From assembly GCA_022712735.1 (NCBI GenBank), contig JAFLKA010000019.1, positions 1 through 5,300 of the forward strand: a stretch of 5,300 bases of DNA, given 5' to 3'. Every line of letters starts with the position of its first letter. The stretch's first letter is position 1. Made by a program: the position numbers and the translations under genes. Below are positions 1 through 5,300 of this stretch, piece after piece. The notes beneath the pieces were generated by a model. It was not told the origin of the DNA and ran no database searches. It saw only the letters and a list, made by a program, of their open reading frames with translations. The stretch comes from Marinosulfonomonas sp. (GTDB taxonomy: Bacteria; Pseudomonadota; Alphaproteobacteria; Rhodobacterales; Rhodobacteraceae).

Positions 1-1334
1 GACCGGTCCACGATGCGGCTGGCAAGGGCCGTGGACAGGGACACGGCGACCATCACCGCAAGGCCGGTTTGCCAGTCACCGGTTAATTCAAACACAATCA
101 GGGTGGTCGAGATCGGCGCGCCCAGCACGGCGGCGGCCACAGCCCCCATGCCCGCCAACGCATAGATGGTTTCGGAATCCGACACATTGGGGAAAATCGC
201 CGTGGCAATCAGCCCGAATGCCAACCCCGTCAGCGCCCCGACCATCAGGGACGGTGAAAAAATACCGCCGCCCATCCGCCCCGCCATGGTGATCGACACC
301 GCGACCACCTTGAGCACCGCAAACACCATCGCCTGATACAGCAGCAAATCACCGGTCAGCGCCCGCGACGTGGTTTCATACCCCACCCCGATGATATGCG
401 GGAATGCAATGGCAATGCCGCCCAGCATCGCGCCTGCCACAGCGGGGCGCAACCAGCGCGGCATATGGGTTTTGTCCTGCACGTAGGTGCCCAGATCGTC
501 GGCCCAGAACACCGCTTTCATCAGTAAAACCGCCACCAGGCCACACAGCAAACCAAGGATCACAAAGGCTGGCAGCTCGACATAAAACGTCAGCCCACCC
601 TCGACCGGCAGGGTAAATTCGGTGACATTGCCCAGATGCGTGCGGCTGATCACCGTGCCCGCGACAGATGCAATCACAATCGGCGCAAAGGCGTGAACGG
701 CGAAGTGGCGCAATACCACCTCAAGCGCGAAAAGTGCGCCCGCGATGGGCGCGTTGAACGACACTGAAACGGCAGCGGCCACCGCACAACCCAGCAAATC
801 GCGTCCCGTTATGCCGTTGGCGTTGATCCGGTTCGACACCCAGCTGGAAATCACCGAGGCCAGATGCACCACCGGCCCCTCGCGCCCGCTGGAGCCGCCC
901 GAGGCCAGCGTGATCATCGTGGCAAACGCCGACGCGATACCCTCTTTTTGCTCGACCCGCCCCTCGTTCAGCGCAGCCCCTTCAATCACATCGGCGACAG
1001 ACCGCACCACACCATCATCGGTGAACCGGTTCAGGATCAAACCCACAGCCAGCCCGCCCGCAATCGGGATCAGCAATATCCAGTACCAGTGCAGTGTTTC
1101 GGCGAACGAGTGCAGCATGTGCAAATCTTCGGCCCCATACAGCCACCCTTGCAGCGCCGAAATCCCTTTGCGAAATCCAAGTGCTGCGTAGCCCGACGCA
1201 ATACCGATGGCGAGCGCGATAAACCAGAACTGCACTTGGCTTGGCCCATGTTTGCGCATCAAGCGCCAAGCATGACGCAGGGTTTCACGCCCCTCACCCA
1301 GCTTGCGCTTTATCGCTGATTTCACAGCATTCAT
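1..1334 (-). CDS. ClC-family chloride channel/transporter, 3' end cut by the window edge
   Basis: This is an integral inner-membrane protein that moves chloride (or another anion) by the ClC double-barrelled fold. I translated the minus strand by hand from the ATG at 1332-1334; 444 residues are open to the left edge. The signature GSSGREGP lies near residues 147-154, with Glu152 as the external gating glutamate. FNAPIAGALFALEV spans about 193-206, and the helix-N filter motif GGGIFSP spans 355-361. Hydrophobic segments recur throughout. The usual second glutamate after ALFALE is Val206, and the first filter motif (normally GSGIP) reads DDGVV near 106-110. The C-terminal tyrosine region and any CBS domains are beyond the edge. 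An in-frame stop at 1353-1355 limits the start, and upstream Shine-Dalgarno matches are weak. Met26 is a possible alternative start. The gene is divergent from the D-lactate dehydrogenase gene. Family assignment is firm; transporter versus channel mechanism is inferred. Confidence 0.95.
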   Translation of the reverse strand, partial: MNAVKSAIKRKLGEGRETLRHAWRLMRKHGPSQVQFWFIALAIGIASGYAALGFRKGISALQGWLYGAEDLHMLHSFAETLHWYWILLIPIAGGLAVGLILNRFTDDGVVRSVADVIEGAALNEGRVEQKEGIASAFATMITLASGGSSGREGPVVHLASVISSWVSNRINANGITGRDLLGCAVAAAVSVSFNAPIAGALFALEVVLRHFAVHAFAPIVIASVAGTVISRTHLGNVTEFTLPVEGGLTFYVELPAFVILGLLCGLVAVLLMKAVFWADDLGTYVQDKTHMPRWLRPAVAGAMLGGIAIAFPHIIGVGYETTSRALTGDLLLYQAMVFAVLKVVAVSITMAGRMGGGIFSPSLMVGALTGLAFGLIATAIFPNVSDSETIYALAGMGAVAAAVLGAPISTTLIVFELTGDWQTGLAVMVAVSLSTALASRIVDR

Positions 1335-1419
1335 CCGTAATGTCCCGCTATATCAATCCGGCCTTTCACAGCCCGTTCGCATCGCCTAATCTGCGGCCAA
1401 CAACTTATGAGGGGCCAGT
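1335..1419. promoter_or_regulatory. Divergent intergenic region between ClC and D-lactate dehydrogenase genes
   Basis: This 85-bp gap must hold the 5' signals of both divergent genes unless promoters lie inside the coding regions. On the plus strand TTCACA (1365-1370), a 16-bp spacer and TAATCT (1387-1392) make a plausible sigma-70-like promoter for the dehydrogenase: 5/6 at -35, but only 3/6 at -10. On the minus strand I found no convincing -35/-10 pair, only an AT-rich patch around 1347-1355. The promoter assignment is inference from spacing and sequence match. Confidence 0.4.
1409..1414 (+). promoter_or_regulatory. Ribosome binding site of the D-lactate dehydrogenase gene
   Basis: GAGGGG lies five bases before the ATG at 1420. 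It is the clearest Shine-Dalgarno match in the window and fixes the start of the dehydrogenase. Confidence 0.75.
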
Positions 1420-2793
1420 ATGACCATCCCATCCGCTATTGCAGCACTTACATCCTTCCTAGGCGATCGTCTAAGCCTATCCAAGCCTGATCTGGAAGCG
1501 CACGGCGCATCCGAAACGCATTTCGCCGCCGCCCCGCCCGACGCGGTGGCCTATCCGGTTGATACAGCCGAGGTCGCGCAGATCGTGAAAACCTGCACCG
1601 ATCACGATTGCCCGGTGATCCCGTATGGTGCCGGAACCGCGCTTGAGGGGCACACATTGGCGGTTCGCGGTGGCGTGACCATCGACATGGGCCGGATGAA
1701 CGCCGTGCTGGCGGTTCACCCCGAGGATATGGATGTGGTGGTGCAACCGGGCCTGACACGCGAGGCGCTGAACACCGAATTGCGGGCAACAGGGCTGTTT
1801 TTTCCGGTGGACCCGGGGGCAAATGCGTCACTGGGCGGGATGGCCAGCACACGGGCCAGCGGCACCACTGCGGTGCGTTACGGCACCATGCGCGACAACG
1901 TATTGGCGCTCGAGGTGGTGCTGGCGGACGGGCGGATCATTCGCACCGGCAGCCGTGCGCGCAAATCATCCGCCGGATATGATCTGACGGCGCTGTTCGT
2001 CGGGGCCGAGGGCACGCTGGGGGTGATCACCGAACTGACATTACGACTGCAAGGCCAGCCCGAGGCGGTGTCCTCGGCGATCTGTTCCTTTGACGGAATT
2101 GGCGACGCGGTAAACGCGGTGATCGCCACCATCCAGATGGGCATCCCGATGGCGCGGATCGAGTTTATTGACGCCGAAACCACGCGGGCCTGCAACGCGT
2201 ATTCAAACGCCAACATGCCAGAGGTGCCACACCTGATGGTGGAATTCCACGGATCAGACGCAGGGGTTGAGGAGCAAGCCACACGCTTTGGCGAGATCGT
2301 CGAGGAGATGGGCGGCACGGGGTTCAAATGGTCGTCGAAACCCGAGGAGCGCACAGCCCTTTGGGACATGCGCCACAAGGCGTATTACGCCTGTCTGGCC
2401 CTGCGCAAAGGGGCGGTGGCGCTGGTGACTGACGTTTGCGTGCCCATCTCGCGCCTTGCCGAAGCGGTCGAGGCCAGCCGCGCCGATATTGCTGCCAGTG
2501 GTCTTCAGGGACCGATACTGGGGCATGTGGGCGATGGAAATTACCATGCCATTTTGCTGGTGGAGCCCAACAACGCGGCCGAAATGGAGACCGCCAAGGC
2601 GCTATCAAACCGCATGGTTGAACGCGCACTTGCGATGGGCGGAACCGCCACGGGTGAGCACGGAATCGGCATCGGCAAGCTGGGTTATATGCGCGCGGAG
2701 CACGGCGACGGCTGGGCGGTGATGGGTGAAATCAAACGGGCGCTGGACCCGAAAAACACGCTCAATCCCGCTAAGGTTGTTGAAATAAACTGA
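1420..2793 (+). CDS. dld: FAD-dependent D-lactate dehydrogenase (cytochrome-type, LDHD/GlcD-like)
   Basis: This 457-residue flavoprotein is predicted to oxidise D-lactate (or a related D-2-hydroxyacid) to the 2-oxoacid and pass electrons to the respiratory chain. The N-terminal half is a PCMH-type FAD domain: PYGAGTALEGH at 68-78, DPGANASLGGM at 131-141 and GAEGTLGVIT at 195-204. The C-terminal half is an FAD-oxidase C domain: GHVGDGNYH at 368-376 and GEHGIG at 412-417, whose histidines and glutamate form the divalent-metal/substrate site in LDHD and D-2-hydroxyglutarate dehydrogenases. It ends with the DPKNTLNP motif at 443-450. The length fits a single-subunit LDHD-like enzyme with no added Fe-S domain. 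No signal peptide or membrane helix is seen, so it is probably cytoplasmic or peripheral. No GlcE/GlcF genes adjoin it, which favours LDHD over glycolate oxidase subunit GlcD. A GAGGGG site supports the start. The substrate is inferred from family resemblance; glycolate or 2-hydroxyglutarate are alternatives. Confidence 0.88.
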   Translation: MTIPSAIAALTSFLGDRLSLSKPDLEAHGASETHFAAAPPDAVAYPVDTAEVAQIVKTCTDHDCPVIPYGAGTALEGHTLAVRGGVTIDMGRMNAVLAVHPEDMDVVVQPGLTREALNTELRATGLFFPVDPGANASLGGMASTRASGTTAVRYGTMRDNVLALEVVLADGRIIRTGSRARKSSAGYDLTALFVGAEGTLGVITELTLRLQGQPEAVSSAICSFDGIGDAVNAVIATIQMGIPMARIEFIDAETTRACNAYSNANMPEVPHLMVEFHGSDAGVEEQATRFGEIVEEMGGTGFKWSSKPEERTALWDMRHKAYYACLALRKGAVALVTDVCVPISRLAEAVEASRADIAASGLQGPILGHVGDGNYHAILLVEPNNAAEMETAKALSNRMVERALAMGGTATGEHGIGIGKLGYMRAEHGDGWAVMGEIKRALDPKNTLNPAKVVEIN

Positions 2794-3012
2794 TATTAGG
2801 CTGAAAAACTGCCCGTTTGGTAAAAAACACTGTGTTTCTGGTTTGATCGTTGGACCGGACCCGAAAATCGGTTACCATCGCATCAGGAAACACGAAATAT
2901 TATACAGAAATAACTTTCCCCTATTTTCAAAAGTTGCACCATTCAGGGCTGATTCCTGTATGGTTTTGTTACAACGGTAGGTGTTTGGGGAAGCAACAGG
3001 TAGCGTAAAAAC
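2794..3012. promoter_or_regulatory. AT-rich upstream region of the LuxR-type regulator
   Basis: This 219-bp gap holds no credible gene. It is clearly more AT-rich than its flanks. It contains a 13-bp dyad at 2825-2837, GGTTACC at 2870-2876 and the 9-bp palindrome TTGTTACAA at 2966-2974. A possible weak promoter is TTGCAC (2934-2939) and TGTATG (2957-2962) with 17-bp spacing, only 3/6 in each hexamer; TATTAT at 2898-2903 is a better -10 word but lacks a good -35. No GC-rich hairpin with a T-run is seen after the dehydrogenase stop, so its terminator is unclear. The nearest Shine-Dalgarno word before 3013 is AGG at 2998-3000, which is weak and distant. Confidence 0.4.
2825..2837. repeat. 13-bp perfect dyad AAACACTGTGTTT, possible operator
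   Basis: AAACAC and GTGTTT are exact inverted copies around a central T. As RNA the loop would be too tight and the stem too AU-rich for a good terminator, so a protein-binding site is the more natural reading. It lies about 175 bp upstream of the LuxR-type regulator's ATG and 31 bp after the dehydrogenase stop. Function is inferred only from symmetry. Confidence 0.35.
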
Positions 3013-4770
3013 ATGTCAGTAGACCATGACAAGTTAAATTCGGAAACGTCACCCGAGGTGCGCGACGAGGTAATTGACCGCCTCTACGAGGTCGCAATGG
3101 ACCCGTCGCGTTACGAGGACCTGCTGGACCAATGGGAAAGCATGATCCGCCCTTTGCGCGAAGGTGCCAATGGCACATTGATCAATGTCGATCTGGATGC
3201 AGAATACGCCAGCCACTTTAGCCGCGCTGATAAGTTTCTGGAAAAACTGGATGACAATTCGGATCAGGTAAACCACCTGTCACATGTGGACAAATCGGCG
3301 GCATTCCTGATCGGGCGTGATTTGCGCCTGATCGATGTGAACAAAGCTGCCCGTTCCGTTTTCAGCATTCAAACCGGCAATAAACTGTCGGATTTGCCGA
3401 TAGATGCGGATGATCTGCGGGCGCTGGAAAACCAGACCGCTGCCATGCTGATGAGCAACCGTGATGTGCCTGCCATTTTGCGGGCCCGTTTGCTGGATTC
3501 ACAACGGCTGGTTATCTTTCAACTGCAAACCCTAAGGCAGGATGATGCGCCGCCGCTGGTGGTTGCCATATCGTCCGAAGTCAGCTGGCCGGACGGTTTT
3601 GACGAGCTGCTGAACACGGCCTTTTCGCTGACCAATGCCGAAGTTGACATCGTGCGTGCCCTGACCGAATGCCTGAGCCTGCGCGAGATTGCTGAGGCGC
3701 GGAAACGCTCGATTGATACCGTCCGCGCGCAGCTAAAATCGGTGCTGGGCAAAACCGAAACCCGTTCGCAAACCGAACTGGTGCGCCTTGCCCTCTCGAT
3801 GATGGATATCACCAGCTATACCGAAGATATTGCCACCAGGGTCCAAGCCCACAGCACTGGTACCAAAGACCTCGTTTCACGACCGTATCACTCCATTACC
3901 CTGCGCGACGGGCGAAACATGGAATACCTGATCCTTGGGGATCAGACCGGAAAACCGCTTGTTTTCTTGCCGCAAGATTACGGGTTAGTGCGCTGGCCTG
4001 CGTCGGCCGAGGCCGAAGCGACGCGGCGCGGAATGAAGATTATCGTGCCTATCCGCCCGGGTTATGGCAACTCGACCCCGCTGCCAAAAAAACAGCCCCC
4101 GAATGAAATTATCGCGCATGATCTGAATGAATTGCTGACCCACCTTAAGGTCGGCAAATTCCCGTTCGTCACATTGGGGGCCGATATTTATTTCGCGCTG
4201 GATTTCCACAGAGTTTATCCTGATCGTGTTACGGCGGTTTTCGTGACTGGCGGGCATTTTCCACTGGAAACCTCGGCCCAATACGAGCGGATGGCAAAAT
4301 GGCACCGCTTCATTCTGGCCAGCGCCCGCTACACCCCGCACCTTTTGCCCTTCATGGTCAAGGCCGGTTTTTTACTGGCGCGGCGCTTGGGTAAACGTAA
4401 ATTCGTTCATGCGGTATTTGGCACCTCGCCAGCCGATGTTGCCACATTCGAGAACGCGCAAGTTTACGAGGCCATGGTGTGTGGATCAGAAGTCTGTCTG
4501 TCTGAAACCCATTCTTCGCATAATTCGTTTGCCTCTGAAGTGCTGCTTCAGGAGCGCACCGACTGGTCGCATCTAATTGAAGGTGCCCGTGATACCGTGC
4601 CCCTTTATTGCCTGAGTGGCTTGCAAGACCCGCAGGTACCCAAGGAAACCCTACGCGAGTTTCAGGCTAAATTTCCGTGGGTCCGTTTTACAGATTTTGA
4701 GGATTGCGGCCAGTTGGTATTTTTCAAGAAATGGCCCGAAATCATTCCCATGATCGAGAGATATTTATAA
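3013..4770 (+). CDS. PAS-LuxR-type transcriptional regulator fused to a degenerate alpha/beta-hydrolase domain
   Basis: This 585-residue protein is predicted to be a cytoplasmic transcription factor with two possible sensory parts. Residues about 15-60 contain a helical segment (IDRLYEVAMDPSRYEDLL) familiar from alphaproteobacterial PAS-LuxR regulators. Residues about 85-190 look PAS-like. Residues about 203-262 are a LuxR/GerE-type helix-turn-helix: LTNAEVDIVRAL, then EIAEARKRSIDTVRAQLKSVLGK with the recognition helix near 233-245, then TELVRLAL. After a linker, about 293-585 form an alpha/beta-hydrolase fold with RPGYGNS (348-354), the nucleophile-elbow position LGADIYFA (388-395), the acid region GLQDPQVP (536-543) and a final EDCGQLVFF. 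The elbow has Asp391 instead of Ser, and Gln567 replaces the expected His, so hydrolysis is unlikely. A stop directly upstream (3001-3003) makes this ATG the first available start. The gene stands alone. The ligand and target genes are unknown, and no cognate synthase is visible. Confidence 0.9.
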   Translation: MSVDHDKLNSETSPEVRDEVIDRLYEVAMDPSRYEDLLDQWESMIRPLREGANGTLINVDLDAEYASHFSRADKFLEKLDDNSDQVNHLSHVDKSAAFLIGRDLRLIDVNKAARSVFSIQTGNKLSDLPIDADDLRALENQTAAMLMSNRDVPAILRARLLDSQRLVIFQLQTLRQDDAPPLVVAISSEVSWPDGFDELLNTAFSLTNAEVDIVRALTECLSLREIAEARKRSIDTVRAQLKSVLGKTETRSQTELVRLALSMMDITSYTEDIATRVQAHSTGTKDLVSRPYHSITLRDGRNMEYLILGDQTGKPLVFLPQDYGLVRWPASAEAEATRRGMKIIVPIRPGYGNSTPLPKKQPPNEIIAHDLNELLTHLKVGKFPFVTLGADIYFALDFHRVYPDRVTAVFVTGGHFPLETSAQYERMAKWHRFILASARYTPHLLPFMVKAGFLLARRLGKRKFVHAVFGTSPADVATFENAQVYEAMVCGSEVCLSETHSSHNSFASEVLLQERTDWSHLIEGARDTVPLYCLSGLQDPQVPKETLREFQAKFPWVRFTDFEDCGQLVFFKKWPEIIPMIERYL

Positions 4771-4782
4771 AAATTCGCGGTT

Positions 4783-4798
4783 TACCCCATATGGGGTA
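4783..4798. repeat. Perfect 16-bp palindrome TACCCCATATGGGGTA
   Basis: TACCCCAT is followed directly by its exact reverse complement, starting 12 bases after the regulator's stop codon. As RNA it would form a 6-bp stem with an ATAT loop, but no T-run follows on the plus strand, and on the minus strand the T-run comes only after AAACCGCGAA. As DNA its dyad could be a dimeric-regulator operator. GTTTACC (4780-4786), overlapping it, is repeated inverted as GGTAAAC at 4844-4850. Terminator and operator readings both stay open. Confidence 0.5.
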
Positions 4799-4852
4799 TG
4801 ACGAATAGGCGGATTCCTGCGCAAGATTGTTCTATTGAAGAACGGTAAACAG

Positions 4853-4882
4853 GTTACTCGCTGCAAACCCGTAACACTTTTT
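4853..4882 (+). terminator. Weak candidate terminator of the regulator gene
   Basis: GTTAC (4853-4857) and GTAAC (4871-4875) can pair across a 13-base loop, and five Ts follow at 4878-4882. The stem is only 5 bp and not GC-rich, so this is a poor but possible intrinsic terminator for the gene ending at 4770. It is the only stem in the convergent gap followed by a T-run in the plus direction. Confidence 0.25.
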
Positions 4883-4918
4883 AAGGATTTCGCATTCCCC
4901 TTCCGGGATGAAAGGTTC

Positions 4919-4934
4919 GAAAATTCATATTTTC
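4919..4934. repeat. AT-rich inverted repeat GAAAAT-TCAT-ATTTTC
   Basis: Six perfectly complementary bases flank a 4-base loop in the convergent gap between the regulator and recN. The short words TTCCGG/CCGGGAT occur on both sides (4901-4909, 4932-4937 and 4942-4948). It could contribute to transcription ending from either side, but it lacks GC pairs. The rest of the gap (4771-5024) holds no convincing gene. Confidence 0.3.
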
Positions 4935-5024
4935 CGGATTACCGGGATTCGGGGCGGCTGTTGGGTGGCAATGACACATTATATTCAGTGTTAAACGCCG
5001 AGGAGTCGCCTTGAATTTTCTAAT

Positions 5025-5300
5025 TTATTCCTTGTTTAACAACGACTTGGCTGCTTCTCGCGCCACATCCGTCACCGTATCCCCCGACAACATCCGCGCA
5101 ATTTCATCAATGCGCTCATTGCTGTCCAATGGCACCACACCCGATATAGTCTGCTCCTTCACCACCCGTTTTTCGACCCGCCAATGATGCGCGCCCTTGG
5201 CCGCGACTTGGGGTGAATGGGTGACGACCAATACCTGTGCGTCGCTGGCCAAATCGGCCAACCGGCGGCCAACCGCATCGGCCGTGGCCCCGCCAACCCC
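5025..5300 (-). CDS. recN: DNA repair protein RecN, C-terminal 91 residues
   Basis: RecN is an SMC-like ABC ATPase of the cytoplasm that acts in recombinational repair of double-strand breaks. Only the C-terminal end is in the window; the frame is open from the right edge, and the TAA is at 5025-5027. The visible part begins GVGGATADAVGRRL, the stretch that follows the Walker B/D-loop region (DEIDAGVGG in the family). It continues with VLVVTHSPQVAA, whose His is the ABC H-loop switch residue. It ends with the RecN-typical tail around ERIDEIARMLSGDTVTDVAREAAKSLL. An internal TTG at 5259-5261 is not the true start, because the family sequence continues upstream without a break. It converges on the LuxR-type regulator across a 254-bp gap. 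No odd residues are seen. Confidence 0.95.
   Translation of the reverse strand, partial: GVGGATADAVGRRLADLASDAQVLVVTHSPQVAAKGAHHWRVEKRVVKEQTISGVVPLDSNERIDEIARMLSGDTVTDVAREAAKSLLNKE

Noticed and set aside
404..1319. Plus-strand and other-frame open frames (404-616, 745-1191, 864-1319, and minus 1015-1269)
   Set aside because: They lie over the ClC gene, which explains this strand and frame with unmistakable family motifs; the shadow translations are rich in Pro/Arg/Ala and show no family resemblance.
1448..2722. Antisense and out-of-frame open frames within the dehydrogenase gene
   Set aside because: The plus-strand gene has full-length conserved motifs; the others are GC-driven shadows with no motif or ribosome binding site.
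4829..4843. GTTC-N7-GAAC resembling an SOS (LexA) box
   Set aside because: The alphaproteobacterial LexA box is a direct repeat GTTC-N7-GTTC, not this inverted form, and the site is downstream of recN, not at its promoter.
4908..4994. 28-codon ATG frame (starts MKGSKIHIF) in the convergent gap
   Set aside because: No well-spaced ribosome binding site (AAGGA is about 20 bases upstream), no recognisable sequence, and a length expected by chance.
5001..5187. AGGAG five bases before a TTG at 5011 opening a 58-codon plus-strand frame
   Set aside because: Almost all of it is antisense to the real recN coding sequence and the start is a rare TTG; the Shine-Dalgarno match is probably chance.
1..5300. 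CRISPR arrays, tRNA/rRNA genes, insertion sequences or transposase genes
   Set aside because: No regularly spaced repeats, no tRNA-like cloverleaf, and no transposase or terminal inverted repeats were seen in the spacers; coding regions account for the rest.

Overview
The window looks like chromosomal DNA from an alphaproteobacterium, most likely a marine Rhodobacteraceae/Roseobacter-type organism. This rests on the GC-rich coding style, a RecN C-terminus of alphaproteobacterial type (VVTHSPQVAA switch region), an LDHD-like D-lactate dehydrogenase and a PAS/LuxR-type regulator of a kind I associate with this group. It is an inference from protein style; no rRNA or other marker is present.

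Layout. Positions 1-1334 (minus strand) hold a ClC-family chloride channel/transporter whose 3' end lies beyond the left edge. It is read divergently, across an 85-bp gap, from a complete FAD-dependent D-lactate dehydrogenase (cytochrome-type, LDHD-like) at 1420-2793. A visibly more AT-rich 219-bp spacer follows, with short dyads. Then comes a 585-residue regulator at 3013-4770: a PAS-like N-terminus, a central LuxR-type helix-turn-helix and a C-terminal alpha/beta-hydrolase-fold domain. A 254-bp convergent gap (4771-5024) contains a perfect 16-bp palindrome and weaker hairpins. The right edge (5025-5300, minus strand) carries the last 91 residues of the DNA repair protein RecN.

How the genes work together. 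No clear multi-gene operon is present: the four genes form one divergent pair, one isolated regulator and one convergent neighbour. The divergent ClC/dehydrogenase pair may share a regulatory region, but no functional link is demonstrated. The most interesting object is the PAS-LuxR-hydrolase fusion. Its hydrolase domain has lost the usual nucleophile serine (Asp391), the catalytic histidine (Gln567) and the His-Gly oxyanion motif (Pro320-Gln321), which suggests a catalytically dead domain kept as a ligand sensor on a transcription factor. The ClC protein is also notable: it keeps the gating glutamate but has valine at the internal proton-glutamate position, as vertebrate ClC channels do.
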